Part shown: positions 24,389 to 33,802 of the stretch, piece after piece
How the letters are laid out: the number at the start of each line of letters is the position of its first letter
Numbering within the stretch: position 1 is the stretch's first letter
Assembly (NCBI GenBank): GCA_030653385.1
Contig: JAURZM010000009.1
Coordinates: 1 to 64,000, forward strand
Length of the DNA stretch: 64,000 nt
Direction: 5' to 3'
From: Rubrivivax sp.
GTDB taxonomy: Bacteria > Pseudomonadota > Gammaproteobacteria > Burkholderiales > Burkholderiaceae_C
Notes under the pieces: generated by a model
Told to the model about the DNA's origin: nothing
Seen by the model: only the letters and a program-made list of their open reading frames with translations
Database searches by the model: none
Program-made: the position numbers and the translations under genes

Positions 24389-25162
24389 TCACACGACCAG
24401 CTTCAAGCCCACCAAGGCAATGACCAACGCGATGGCATTGCGCAGCAAGGCTTCGGAAACCTTGCCGCTGGCCATGGACCCCAGGGCAACACCGGGCACT
24501 GAACCCAGCAGAAGCATGCCTAGCAGGGTCAGATTCACGTTTCCCATGGCCAGGTGCCCGGCGCCGGCCACCAGGGTCAGCGGCACAGCGTGCACGATGT
24601 CCGTGCCCACCAGGCGCGCGGGCACCATGCGCAGCGGGTACAGGTACAGCAGCATCACAGCACCCAGCGCGCCGGCCCCGATCGACGTCAGGGTGACCAG
24701 AAAACCCAGCAGCGCACCGGCGGCCACGGTCGCTGCCGGCTGCCATCGCAAGAAGCGACCCGGTTCCCGCACCCGCAGGCGGCTGCCCCAGGCGTGAAGC
24801 CGGCTCTTGAAGGCCATGGCCGCCGCGGTGGCCAACAACACCGCACCCAGCACATAAGTGATGGTGGCATCCACGGGCCCGCGGGCACCGGCGGCGTGCA
24901 GCCAGGCCAGGGTACCCAGCGCGGCGGGCAGGCTGCCCGACCACAGGCGCCGCGCCACCTGCCAGTCCACACCACCACGCTGGCCGTGGATGGCGCCGCC
25001 AACGATCTTGGTGATGGCGGCGAACCACAGGTCGGTACCCACCGCCGTGGCCGGCGCCACGCCGAACAGCAGCACCAGGATGGGTGTCATCAGCGCGCCG
25101 CCGCCCACGCCGGTCAGGCCGACAACCAGGCCCACCAGAAAGCCCGCCAGCACGTCGACCAT
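24389..25162 (-). CDS. TSUP (TauE/SafE) family transporter
   Basis: A 257-residue membrane protein with about eight hydrophobic segments. The signature GFLVGLVVGLTGVGGGAL near residue 10 is the first half of the duplicated TSUP motif, and FLVTLTSIGAGALGAV is the second. TSUP proteins move sulfite, sulfoacetate or other sulfur anions. The ATG at 25162 has GAGG six bases upstream and lies 8 bases after the CysNC stop. Position in a sulfate-activation operon suggests it handles a sulfur oxyanion, but direction is not known. Confidence 0.9.
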   Translation of the reverse strand: MVDVLAGFLVGLVVGLTGVGGGALMTPILVLLFGVAPATAVGTDLWFAAITKIVGGAIHGQRGGVDWQVARRLWSGSLPAALGTLAWLHAAGARGPVDATITYVLGAVLLATAAAMAFKSRLHAWGSRLRVREPGRFLRWQPAATVAAGALLGFLVTLTSIGAGALGAVMLLYLYPLRMVPARLVGTDIVHAVPLTLVAGAGHLAMGNVNLTLLGMLLLGSVPGVALGSMASGKVSEALLRNAIALVIALVGLKLVV

Positions 25163-25170
25163 GGCCAGCC

Positions 25171-27096
25171 TCAAGCCTTCGCGGCGGGTGGCGGGTCGAG
25201 CAGACCCAACGTCAGCAGCTGTTGGTGGATGCGGGCCACCGCCTCTTCGGGCGGCACGTCTGCGGTGGTGATGTGGACTTCAGCATTCGTCGGCGGCTCG
25301 TAGGGGGCGTCGATGCCCGTGAAGTTGCGCAGCTCGCCGCGGCGTGCCTTGGCGTACAGGCCTTTCGGGTCTCGTTCTTCGGCCAGCTCCAGCGGTGTGT
25401 CGATGAAGACTTCGATGAATTCGCCATCGGCCATCAATTCGCGTGCCATCTGCCTCTCGGCGCGAAAAGGTGAGATGAAAGCTGCGATGACGATCGTGCC
25501 GGCGTCCACCATCAGCCGGGCGACTTCGGCAATGCGGCGGATGTTCTCCACTCTGTCGGCCGGTGCAAAGCCCAGGTCCTTGTTCAGGCCGTGGCGGATG
25601 TTGTCGCCATCGAGCAGGTAGGTGCGCTTGCCTGCCGCGTGCAGGCGCTTTTCCAGCAGGTTCGCGATGGTCGACTTGCCAGCGCCTGAAAGCCCGGTAA
25701 GCCAGATCACCGCGCTGCCGTGACCATTCAGAGCCCGCCGCGCCGACTTGTGTACCTCGAGGGCCTGCCAGTGGATGTTGGCGGCCCGGCGCAGAGAAAA
25801 CCGCAACATGCCGGCGCCGACAGTCTGGTGGCTGAACCGGTCGATCAGGATGAAGCCACCTGTGTCGCGATTCTGGTCGTAGGGGTCGAAGGCAATAGGG
25901 CGATCCAGCTCGAGCTCGGCCACGCCGATTTCGTTCAGCTCAAGGGTTTCAGCGGCCAGGCGCTCCAGCGTATTGACGTTGATCTTGTACTTGAGCGGCA
26001 GAACCGTCGCGGTGACTGTCTTGCTACCAATCTTCATCAGGTAGCTGCGTCCACGCAACAAGGGCTGGTCGCTCATCCAGGCCAGCGTGGCCTCGAACTG
26101 GTCGGACACCTCGGGCGGGCTTTCACACGCGCAGATCATGTCGCCGCGCGAGACATCCAGCTCATCTGCCAGCGTCAGCGTGACGGACTGCTGCGCCACG
26201 GCCAACGGCAGGTCGCCATCCGCGGTCACGATGCGGGCCACCTTGCTCTCACGACCCGAAGGCAGCACACGGACCCTCTGCCCCTGGTGAACCATGCCGC
26301 TGGCCACCGTGCCAGCGAACCCCCTGAAGTCGAGGTGGGGCCGGTTGACCCACTGCACAGGAAACCTCAGGGGCTGCTGCTGCAGGCGGTCTTCGTCGAT
26401 CGACACGGTTTCCAGGTGGTGCATGAGCGACGGCCCGTCGTACCACGGCGTGTGCTTGCTCTTGCAGGTGATGTTGTCGCCTTGCACGCCTGAAATTGGC
26501 ATGGCGGTGATCTCGTGCAGGCCGATGCGGGACGCAAACGCGCGGTACTCCGTTGCGATGCGCTCGTAGACGGCCTCGGCGTAGTCAACCAGGTCCATCT
26601 TGTTGATGGCCAGCACGATGTGGCGCACACCGATCAGAGACAGCAGCACGCTATGCCTTCGGGTCTGCACCAGCACCCCCTTGCGCGCGTCGATCAGCAC
26701 GATGGCCAGATCGGCCGTCGACGCACCCGTGATCATGTTTCGCGTGTACTGCTCGTGACCGGGCGTGTCGGCCACGATGAACTTGCGCCGCTCGGTTGAG
26801 AAGTAGCGGTAAGCCACATCGATGGTGATGCCTTGCTCGCGTTCGGCGGCCAGGCCATCGAGCAGCAGGGCGTAGTCGATTTCACCGCCACGGGTGCCCA
26901 CTTTGCGGGAGTCGGCTTCGAGCGCGGCCAACTGGTCTGCAAACAGCAGCTTCGACTCGAACAGCAACCGCCCGATCAGCGTGCTCTTGCCGTCGTCCAC
27001 GCTGCCGCAGGTGATGAAGCGCAGCAAGCTCTTGGCTTGCTGCTGTTTCAGGTAGCCACTGATGTCGCTGGCGATGAGAGCCGAGGCGTGTGCCAT
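25171..27096 (-). CDS. cysNC: Bifunctional sulfate adenylyltransferase large subunit/adenylylsulfate kinase (CysN-CysC)
   Basis: This 641-residue fusion activates sulfate to PAPS. The N-terminal part is the GTPase subunit of ATP sulfurylase: [10 protein letters not shown] (P-loop, from about residue 30), [14 protein letters not shown] and AINKMDL. From about residue 450 it continues as APS kinase, with GLSGAGKST near 468 and [10 protein letters not shown]. With CysD it makes APS, then phosphorylates it to PAPS, the donor for sulfotransferases. The ATG overlaps the cysD stop (TGATG on the minus strand), so the subunits are co-translated. Context with a sulfotransferase suggests sulfation rather than general cysteine synthesis. 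Confidence 0.96.
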   Translation of the reverse strand: MAHASALIASDISGYLKQQQAKSLLRFITCGSVDDGKSTLIGRLLFESKLLFADQLAALEADSRKVGTRGGEIDYALLLDGLAAEREQGITIDVAYRYFSTERRKFIVADTPGHEQYTRNMITGASTADLAIVLIDARKGVLVQTRRHSVLLSLIGVRHIVLAINKMDLVDYAEAVYERIATEYRAFASRIGLHEITAMPISGVQGDNITCKSKHTPWYDGPSLMHHLETVSIDEDRLQQQPLRFPVQWVNRPHLDFRGFAGTVASGMVHQGQRVRVLPSGRESKVARIVTADGDLPLAVAQQSVTLTLADELDVSRGDMICACESPPEVSDQFEATLAWMSDQPLLRGRSYLMKIGSKTVTATVLPLKYKINVNTLERLAAETLELNEIGVAELELDRPIAFDPYDQNRDTGGFILIDRFSHQTVGAGMLRFSLRRAANIHWQALEVHKSARRALNGHGSAVIWLTGLSGAGKSTIANLLEKRLHAAGKRTYLLDGDNIRHGLNKDLGFAPADRVENIRRIAEVARLMVDAGTIVIAAFISPFRAERQMARELMADGEFIEVFIDTPLELAEERDPKGLYAKARRGELRNFTGIDAPYEPPTNAEVHITTADVPPEEAVARIHQQLLTLGLLDPPPAAKA

Positions 27097-27998
27097 CAGA
27101 AGTACCCTTCCTGCTTCTTCATCTCCATCGAAGCGGCGCCATCGTGGTCGATCAGGCGGCCCTGCCGTTCCGAGGTGGTGGCCAACAGCATCTCCTGGAT
27201 GACCTGCGGCAAAGTCGTTGCCTGCGAGGCCACGGCGCCGGTCAGTGGATAGCACCCCAGCGTGCGAAATCGAACCATCATCTCCTGCGGCTGTTCCCCA
27301 GGCTGAAGGCGCATGCGCTCGTCGTCCACCATGATCAATGTGCCGGCCCGCGTCACCACCGGTCGTGGTGCGGCCAGGTACAGGGGCACGATGGGGATGC
27401 CCTCGAGGTGGATGTACTGCCAGACGTCGAGCTCGGTCCAGTTGGAAATCGGGAACACCCGGATGCTCTCGCCCCGGGCCTTGCGGGTGTTGTAGATGCG
27501 CCAGAGTTCGGGCCGCTGGTTCTTCGGGTCCCAGTGGTGGCTGGCGCTGCGAAAGGAAAAGACACGTTCCTTGGCTCGGGACTTTTCCTCGTCCCGCCTT
27601 GCACCACCGAAGGCCACGTCGAAACCGTGTTTGTCCAGCGCCTGTTTGAGCCCCTGGGTCTTCCAGAGATCGGTGTGAACCTGGGATCCATGGTCGAAGG
27701 GGTTGATGCCGAGTGCCTTGGCTTCGCTGTTGTGGTGGACCAGCAGTTCGACCTGCATCTGCTGGGCCACCCTGTCGCGCATGGCATACATGTCGCGGAA
27801 CTTCCAAGTCGTGTCCACGTGCAGCAGCGGAAAGGGAATGCGCGCCGGGTAGAAGGCCTTGCGCGCCAGATGCAACATGCAGGCGCTGTCCTTGCCGATG
27901 GAGTACAGCATCACGGGCCGCTCGGCTTCGGCCACCACTTCACGCAGGATGTGGATGCTCTCTGCTTCGAGCCTTTGCAGGTGGGTCAGCGTGTTCAT
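27096..27998 (-). CDS. cysD: Sulfate adenylyltransferase subunit 2 (CysD)
   Basis: A 300-residue member of the PP-loop ATPase family, typical in length, which with CysN makes adenylyl sulfate. [14 protein letters not shown] (PP-loop, residues 32-45), [20 protein letters not shown] and the C-terminal [20 protein letters not shown] are all characteristic. The gene starts 25 bases after the sulfotransferase stop and overlaps cysNC. It is the first sulfate-activation gene of a leftward operon. Confidence 0.97.
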   Translation of the reverse strand: MNTLTHLQRLEAESIHILREVVAEAERPVMLYSIGKDSACMLHLARKAFYPARIPFPLLHVDTTWKFRDMYAMRDRVAQQMQVELLVHHNSEAKALGINPFDHGSQVHTDLWKTQGLKQALDKHGFDVAFGGARRDEEKSRAKERVFSFRSASHHWDPKNQRPELWRIYNTRKARGESIRVFPISNWTELDVWQYIHLEGIPIVPLYLAAPRPVVTRAGTLIMVDDERMRLQPGEQPQEMMVRFRTLGCYPLTGAVASQATTLPQVIQEMLLATTSERQGRLIDHDGAASMEMKKQEGYF

Positions 27999-28023
27999 CG
28001 ATGGCAGCCCTTGGGTTGCAGGG

Positions 28024-28830
28024 CTACTTGCTGACGGCCTTCAGTGCAGGTGAAGCAAGGCGACCGCGACCGTCGCGTTCCTGGAAATTCTTCAGGTAGA
28101 TCAGCGACGCGAGTGCGAAGTCCTTCCAGTTGCGGCTCTTGCGGCCCAAGGGCAGGCGGCAGACCTCATGCAGCTGCGTCAGGCCCAGACCGAGGTCGAA
28201 CGCGCTGTTCAAGCGCTCCAGCGTGGCTTCCGGGGCAAGCAGCAGGTCTTCGAAACTCAGCTTCAGGTAAGGCAGCCCGCCTTCCTGCAGGAAGCGCAGG
28301 TTCGACTGCGTGATGCCTTCGTTGTAGCTGCGTGTGAAGGTGAAGCTCTGCACGTGGCGGCGCAGGTTGGCCGAGATCCAGGCCTGTGTCGGGTCGCGCG
28401 TGAGCACCAGGAACGACGTGGTCTGCAGGTCGAGCACCTGGGCCCAGGCGCGGATGGTCCAGGTCAGCCGGGGGTCCTTCCACAGCCAGGGCTGGTGCTG
28501 GCCGCATTCGGCCACGAAGTCGCGGCAGGGCCGCATGTCCCACGACCTGGACCGTGTGGCAATGGCTTCAACGTCGGCCTGCGCAAACTGGTGTTCGTGG
28601 TTGAGCTTGGGTGCGAGCTGCTGCAAGAGCCGGTTGTTCAGGGCAACGAGGCCGGCGTTTTCGAAGGTGTCGTAGTCGGGCTTGGCCATGGTCTCGCCGC
28701 CCAGCCAGTATCCGGCTTCGCCAAACAACGCCGAGAAGATGGAGCTGCCCGTCCAGCCGTGGGTCAGCACGATGACGTTTTTTCTGGCGGCTTGCTGGGT
28801 ATTCGACCGCACGGTGGGCTGGTCTTTCAT
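28024..28830 (-). CDS. PAPS-dependent sulfotransferase
   Basis: The 268-residue protein has [14 protein letters not shown], the loop that binds the 5-prime phosphosulfate of PAPS, and [20 protein letters not shown], matching the 3-prime phosphate-binding motif RDP...S...R. These enzymes move sulfate from PAPS to hydroxyl or amino groups. It is first in the operon with cysD and cysNC. The start at ATG 28830 puts the phosphosulfate loop near residue 24; ORF starts further upstream (for example ATG 28914) are possible but fall in sequence opposite the acyl-CoA ligase promoter region. Substrate is probably the local polysaccharide. Confidence 0.88.
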   Translation of the reverse strand: MKDQPTVRSNTQQAARKNVIVLTHGWTGSSIFSALFGEAGYWLGGETMAKPDYDTFENAGLVALNNRLLQQLAPKLNHEHQFAQADVEAIATRSRSWDMRPCRDFVAECGQHQPWLWKDPRLTWTIRAWAQVLDLQTTSFLVLTRDPTQAWISANLRRHVQSFTFTRSYNEGITQSNLRFLQEGGLPYLKLSFEDLLLAPEATLERLNSAFDLGLGLTQLHEVCRLPLGRKSRNWKDFALASLIYLKNFQERDGRGRLASPALKAVSK

Positions 28831-29070
28831 GGGCGACTCGGCATGGGCTTCGCCTGGGGCGGGCGCCCCGGGTAACTTCCGATCAAGCGTAGGGACGCTT
28901 CGTGACGCCACCATGAAAACGGCCCGCTTCGGCGGCGCCCAACTGCGGGGGGTCTCTTGGGTCAACTGCCCACGACTGTGGCGACTCCTTCACGGAAACC
29001 ACGGTGGGGCCCCAATGGGGTGGATTACAGTTTTGCATGCCTTGCGGCCCCTCTCTGTTCGAGCCAGCCA

Positions 29071-30660
29071 GTGACCGATTCGACGCTTTTGCATGAACTG
29101 ATCGCGGTTGCTGCCCAGCGATCCGGCGCCGCCACGGCACTCACCTATGGCAGCCAGTCCTGCACATACGCCGAACTCGACAGCGCCGTGAAAGCCTGTG
29201 GGTCGGGGCTGCTGGGTCTGGGTTTGAAGCGCGGCGAGCGTGTGGCCATTTACCTGGAAAAGCGCATCGAAACCGTCGTTGCGAGTTTCGGAACTGCAGC
29301 GGCGGGCGGTGTTTTTGTGCCGGTGAACCCGCTGCTCAAGGCAGAACAGCTGACCTACATCCTTCGTGACTGCGACGTCAGCGTGCTGATCACGTCGGCC
29401 GAGCGCCTGCCCTTGCTGAGCCAGGAACTGGTGTCCTGCCCTTCGGTGCGTCATGTGCTAGTCGTGGGCAAGGAACTGCCGGTCGGTCAGTTGCCCAATG
29501 CGTCGTCGTGGCACGAATTCCTAGGGGCAGGTGGAAGCGCCGGCCATCGGGTCATCGACAGTGACCTGGTCAGCATCCTCTACACCTCTGGCAGCACCGG
29601 CCGCCCGAAGGGTGTGGTGCTGTCCCATCGCAACATGGTGGCGGGTGCCAAGAGCGTGGCTTCCTACCTGGAGAACTGCGCGGAAGACACGCTGCTGGCA
29701 GCCTTGCCGCTGTCTTTCGACGCGGGCTTCAGCCAGCTGACAACAGCGTTTCACGCCGGTGCACGGGTGGTGCTGCTGAACTACCTGCTGCCACGTGACG
29801 TGCTGAAGGCGATGGAGCGCGAGAAGGTGACCGGACTGACGGCGGTGCCACCGCTGTATTTGCAGCTGACCCAGCTGGAATGGCCGGCGGAGATTGGGTC
29901 AAACCTGCGCTACTTTGCCAATACAGGCGGTCGCATGCCGCGTGAGGCGCTGGACCAGCTGCGCCGCAAGGTGCCGCAAGCCAAGCCCTTCCTGATGTAC
30001 GGATTGACGGAGGCCTTTCGCTCGACCTACCTTCCCCCAACGGAAGTGGACCGCCGCCCCGACAGCATCGGCAAGGCCATTCCGAATGCCGAGATCCTGG
30101 TCTTGCGCGAAGATGGCACCGAATGTGCACCCGAAGAACCTGGTGAACTGGTGCACCGGGGTGCGCTGGTGGGCCAAGGTTACTGGGGTGATGCCGAAAA
30201 AACCGCTGAGCGCTACAAGCCGCTTCCCGTGGGTGTCGGCGGTCGCGAACGAGGTCTGCAGCTGCCAGAGTACGCGGTCTATTCTGGCGACACCGTCAGG
30301 CGCGACGCCGAAGGCTATCTGTACTTCATCGGGCGTCGGGACGAGATGATGAAGACATCCGGCTACCGCGTCAGTCCGACCGAGGTAGAAGAAGCGCTGT
30401 ACGCAACCCGTCTGGTGGGCGAATGTGTGGCCTTTGGCATCGACCATGGCACGCTGGGCCAGGTGATCCAGGTCATCGCCACCGCACCAGACGGCAGCGA
30501 CGCACTGGATGTGCCGGCGGTGCTGAAGGCCTGCAAGCAAACTATGCCTGCCTACATGGTGCCCGCGGGCATTGAGCCCATGGCCGGACCCCTGCCACGC
30601 AATCCCAATGGCAAGATCGACCGCAAGCTGCTGTCCACCGCATGGCAAGAGAAGAACTGA
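29071..30660 (+). CDS. Acyl-CoA ligase (AMP-forming), exosortase-A-associated type
   Basis: The 529-residue ANL-superfamily enzyme carries [14 protein letters not shown] (ATP loop, residues about 167-180), [14 protein letters not shown] and [25 protein letters not shown], then a C-terminal KIDRK lysine. It activates a carboxylate through an acyl adenylate. It most resembles the ligase family found next to exosortase A. The GTG at 29071 is preferred; upstream in-frame residues do not look coding. It leads a rightward group with ugd and the PLP decarboxylase. The substrate is not known; an ACP rather than CoA could be the acceptor. Confidence 0.9.
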   Translation: MTDSTLLHELIAVAAQRSGAATALTYGSQSCTYAELDSAVKACGSGLLGLGLKRGERVAIYLEKRIETVVASFGTAAAGGVFVPVNPLLKAEQLTYILRDCDVSVLITSAERLPLLSQELVSCPSVRHVLVVGKELPVGQLPNASSWHEFLGAGGSAGHRVIDSDLVSILYTSGSTGRPKGVVLSHRNMVAGAKSVASYLENCAEDTLLAALPLSFDAGFSQLTTAFHAGARVVLLNYLLPRDVLKAMEREKVTGLTAVPPLYLQLTQLEWPAEIGSNLRYFANTGGRMPREALDQLRRKVPQAKPFLMYGLTEAFRSTYLPPTEVDRRPDSIGKAIPNAEILVLREDGTECAPEEPGELVHRGALVGQGYWGDAEKTAERYKPLPVGVGGRERGLQLPEYAVYSGDTVRRDAEGYLYFIGRRDEMMKTSGYRVSPTEVEEALYATRLVGECVAFGIDHGTLGQVIQVIATAPDGSDALDVPAVLKACKQTMPAYMVPAGIEPMAGPLPRNPNGKIDRKLLSTAWQEKN

Positions 30661-30676
30661 GAGAAGAGAGAACCCG

Positions 30677-32008
30677 ATGAAAGTCACCGTTGTTGGAACC
30701 GGCTATGTCGGCTTGGTTACCGGAGCCTGCCTGTCAGAAATGGGCAACCACGTCGTTTGCCTGGACGTGGACGCACGCAAGATCGACATGCTCAATTCGG
30801 GTGGCATGCCGATTTTCGAGCCGGGTCTGAAAGAGATGGTGCACCGCAATGTCACCGCGGGGCGCCTGCAGTTCACCACCGACGTCGCCGCTGCGGTGGG
30901 CCACGGCACCATGCAGTTCATCGGGGTAGGCACCCCGCCTGACGAAGACGGCTCGGCTGACCTTCAATACGTCTTGGCCGCTGCCACCAGCATCGGCAAG
31001 CACATGACCGACTACAAGGTCATCGTGGACAAGAGCACGGTGCCCGTGGGCACGGCAGACAAGGTGAAGGCGGCGGTGAAGGCCGCCTTGGCAGCGCGTG
31101 GCAAGGACATGGAGTTTGCCGTCGTCTCGAACCCCGAATTCCTGAAGGAAGGTGCAGCCATCGACGACTGCATGAAGCCCGACCGGATCATCGTGGGTGC
31201 CGACGACGAACGTGCGGTGCTGCTGATGCGGGCGCTGTACCAGCCCTTCATGCGCAACCACGACCGCCTGCAATTGATGGACGTGCGCAGCGCTGAATTC
31301 ACCAAGTACGCGGCCAATGCGATGCTGGCCACCCGCATCAGTTTCATGAACGAGCTGGCGCTGCTGGCCGAAAAAGTCGGAGCCGACATCGAGATGGTGC
31401 GCCGGGGCATGGGCAGCGACCCGCGCATCGGTACCCACTTCCTGTACCCCGGCACGGGCTACGGCGGCAGTTGTTTCCCCAAGGACGTGAAGGCCCTTAT
31501 CTACGCCGGCAAGGACAGTGGTGTTCGCCTGGGTGTGCTGGAGGCGGTGGAACTGGCCAACGACCGGCAAAAGCGTGTGCTCGTCGACAAGGTGGTGGCC
31601 CGCTATGGAGAGAATCTGAGCGGCCGCACCTTTGCGCTGTGGGGTCTGGCCTTCAAGCCCAACACCGACGACATGCGCGACGCACCCAGCAGAACGGTGG
31701 TGGCCGAACTGACGGCTCGTGGCGCCACCGTGCAAGCCTATGACCCGGTGGCCATGGAAGAAGCTGCGCGTGTGATGCCTGACGCCCCGGGTTTGCGTTA
31801 TGCGTCGGGCTGGATGGCCGCACTGGAAGGTGCAGATGCCTTGCTTGTGGTGACGGAGTGGAAGGAGATCCGCAACCCCGACTTCGAGGCCATCAAGCTG
31901 GCGCTCAAGGACCCCATCATCTTCGACGGGCGCAATCTCTACGAACCGGCACTGATGAAGAGCCTGGGCATCCACTACCAAGCGGTGGGGCGAGGTGACG
32001 TGCATTGA
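30677..32008 (+). CDS. ugd: UDP-glucose 6-dehydrogenase
   Basis: The 443-residue product has the N-terminal NAD-binding [30 protein letters not shown] and the catalytic [12 protein letters not shown] with Cys266. It oxidises UDP-glucose to UDP-glucuronate, a precursor of acidic polysaccharides. The start at 30677 has a GAGAAGAGAG ribosome-binding region just upstream and lies 16 bases after the ligase stop. Length is standard. This gives the clearest metabolic evidence that the locus makes an acidic glycan. Confidence 0.96.
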   Translation: MKVTVVGTGYVGLVTGACLSEMGNHVVCLDVDARKIDMLNSGGMPIFEPGLKEMVHRNVTAGRLQFTTDVAAAVGHGTMQFIGVGTPPDEDGSADLQYVLAAATSIGKHMTDYKVIVDKSTVPVGTADKVKAAVKAALAARGKDMEFAVVSNPEFLKEGAAIDDCMKPDRIIVGADDERAVLLMRALYQPFMRNHDRLQLMDVRSAEFTKYAANAMLATRISFMNELALLAEKVGADIEMVRRGMGSDPRIGTHFLYPGTGYGGSCFPKDVKALIYAGKDSGVRLGVLEAVELANDRQKRVLVDKVVARYGENLSGRTFALWGLAFKPNTDDMRDAPSRTVVAELTARGATVQAYDPVAMEEAARVMPDAPGLRYASGWMAALEGADALLVVTEWKEIRNPDFEAIKLALKDPIIFDGRNLYEPALMKSLGIHYQAVGRGDVH

Positions 32009-32047
32009 AAGCTTTCAGCACGACCCGCGGCACGCGGTGAAAACACG

Positions 32048-33295
32048 ATGAACACGCCCGTACCCCGCCCCACCCCCGTGCACGCCCCGATGTCGCAGTT
32101 CTCTGCGGCCGAAGGCCAACTGCTCATCGGCGGCCACCGCCTCGAAACCCTGGCCGCCCGCGTCGGCCAGACACCCTTCTACGCCTACAGCCGCGACCTG
32201 CTGCGTGCCCGGGTGGCGCAGCTGCGCTCGGCCCTGCCGGCGCAGGTGAAGCTGCACTACGCGATGAAGGCCAACCCGCTGCCGGCGGTGGTGCAGTTCA
32301 TGGCCGCTCTGGTGGACGGCATCGACGTGGCTTCGGCCGGTGAACTGCAGGTGGCGCTGAATGCGGGTGCCGACCCGGCCGAGGTCAGCTTCGCCGGGCC
32401 CGGCAAGCGCGACCCCGAGCTGCGGCAGTCGGTGGCCGCCGGGGTGCTGGTGAACGTGGAATCGATGCGCGAACTGCCGGTGCTGGCCGCGGCTTCGCAG
32501 GAACTGGGTCTGCCCGCGCGTGTAGCGGTGCGTGTGAACCCCGACTTCGAGCTCAAGGGCTCGGGCATGAAGATGGGCGGCGGGCCCAAGCAGTTTGGTG
32601 TCGACACCGAAGTGGTGCCCGACGTGCTGGCCTTCATCGCCCGCGAAGGCCTGGCCTTCGAAGGTTTCCACCTGTTTGCCGGTTCGCAGAACCTGCGTGC
32701 CGAATCCATCTGCGAAGCGCAGCAAAAGAGCTACGAACTGGCCTTGAGGTTGGCGCAGCACGCACACACGCCGGTGAAGTTCCTGAACCTGGGCGGTGGC
32801 TTCGGCATTCCGTACTTTCCGGGTGAACAGCGGCTGGACCTAGCGCCCATCGGCGCCAACCTGGCGGCCATTTGCGAACGGGCGCAGCAAGAGATGCCGC
32901 AGGCCGGCATCGTGATCGAACTGGGGCGTTACCTGGTGGGCGAAGCGGGCATCTACGTCACGCGCATCGTCGACCGCAAGGTGTCGCGCGGCCAGGTGTT
33001 TCTGGTCACCGACGGGGGCCTGAACCACCACCTGTCGGCGTCGGGCAATTTCGGCCAGGTGGTGCGCAAGAACTACCCGGTGGGCATCGGCAACCGCATG
33101 GGTGCAGCCGACCGTGAAAACGCGTCGGTGGTGGGCCCGCTGTGCACGCCGCTGGACTTGCTGGCCGACCGCATGGACCTGCCCACGGCGCAGATCGGTG
33201 ACCTGGTGGTGGTGTTCCAGTCCGGGGCCTATGGCGCCAGTTCCAGCCCGCAGGGGTTTCTGGGGCACCCGGTGTACGTTGAAGTGCTGGCTTGA
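32048..33295 (+). CDS. PLP-dependent decarboxylase, exosortase-A-associated type
   Basis: The 415-residue protein belongs to the alanine-racemase-fold decarboxylases (diaminopimelate/ornithine type). LHYAMKANPLPA holds the PLP lysine (Lys74), GGGFGIPYF is the phosphate-binding loop, and ELGRYLVGEAGIYV and FQSGAYGASSSPQGFLGHP are conserved. It matches the PLP decarboxylase family linked with exosortase A loci, whose substrate remains undefined. It follows ugd by 39 bases. A role in making an amine building block, perhaps attached to an ACP, is plausible but unproven. Confidence 0.9.
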   Translation: MNTPVPRPTPVHAPMSQFSAAEGQLLIGGHRLETLAARVGQTPFYAYSRDLLRARVAQLRSALPAQVKLHYAMKANPLPAVVQFMAALVDGIDVASAGELQVALNAGADPAEVSFAGPGKRDPELRQSVAAGVLVNVESMRELPVLAAASQELGLPARVAVRVNPDFELKGSGMKMGGGPKQFGVDTEVVPDVLAFIAREGLAFEGFHLFAGSQNLRAESICEAQQKSYELALRLAQHAHTPVKFLNLGGGFGIPYFPGEQRLDLAPIGANLAAICERAQQEMPQAGIVIELGRYLVGEAGIYVTRIVDRKVSRGQVFLVTDGGLNHHLSASGNFGQVVRKNYPVGIGNRMGAADRENASVVGPLCTPLDLLADRMDLPTAQIGDLVVVFQSGAYGASSSPQGFLGHPVYVEVLA

Positions 33296-33331
33296 AGGGG
33301 ATGGCGTTCGGGCGATGAGGTCGGTGCTTGG

Positions 33332-33362
33332 CCCCCTCGCCCTGAGTGCAGGGAGAGGGAGC
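33332..33362. repeat. GCTCCCTCTC-type palindromic hairpin, copy 1
   Basis: An imperfect palindrome lies 36 bases after the decarboxylase stop. Bases 33334-33343 can pair with 33350-33359 (nine of ten pairs) around a six-base loop. It resembles the elements at 35150 and 48070. As it follows the last gene of a transcription unit it may act as a terminator or an mRNA stabiliser. Confidence 0.6.
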
Positions 33363-33469
33363 AATGAAGGGTCGGCTGCTGCCGCCACCCTGATGCCACC
33401 CGGCGTAGCACCGGCCTGCTGAAGTCGAATGCCTACACTCAGCCCATTGTCCGAACGCCGATCCTGGTG

Positions 33470-33724
33470 ATGACCGAAAGCCGCATCGTCAGCATGCACG
33501 AAGCCAAGACCCAGCTGTCCAGGCTGGTCCGCGACATTGAAATGGGGGCCGCCAGCGAGTTTGTGATCGCCCGCGATGGCAGGCCTGCGGCGCGCCTGGT
33601 GCCCCTGACGCCCCTTCAAGTTGACAGGCAACGCCGCATCGGCGCAGCGAAGGGACTGTTCACGGTTCCCGATGTCGTAGACGGCCTGGACGACCAGCTG
33701 CAAGAGCTGTTCAGCCGGGGCTGA
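33470..33724 (+). CDS. Phd/YefM-family antitoxin without a partner toxin
   Basis: This 84-residue protein has SMHEAKTQLSRLVRDIE and FVIARDGRPAARLVPL, the typical DNA-binding half of Phd/YefM antitoxins, and a short C-terminal tail that would bind a toxin. Partner toxins are usually PIN or Doc proteins encoded directly downstream. Here only a 15-codon frame follows before the VanZ gene, so the toxin is absent. TACACT at 33434-33439 is a possible -10 box. ATG 33470 is preferred; GTG 33467 precedes it directly. Confidence 0.85.
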   Translation: MTESRIVSMHEAKTQLSRLVRDIEMGAASEFVIARDGRPAARLVPLTPLQVDRQRRIGAAKGLFTVPDVVDGLDDQLQELFSRG

Positions 33725-33802
33725 GGCGTGAGCGCGCCGCTGCCACGCTTCGACATTGCTCCCCAGCGTGGCTGAGGTGGCTTTGGGGCGGACCAGCGCC
33801 TG

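Noticed and set aside
25171..27807. Extending CysNC upstream to a 878-residue protein
   Set aside because: The extra N-terminal residues lie inside cysD in another frame and are not protein-like; the ATG at 27096 overlapping the cysD stop gives the normal start.
33727..33774. Short GTG frame after the antitoxin as its toxin
   Set aside because: Only 15 codons long and with no resemblance to known toxins.
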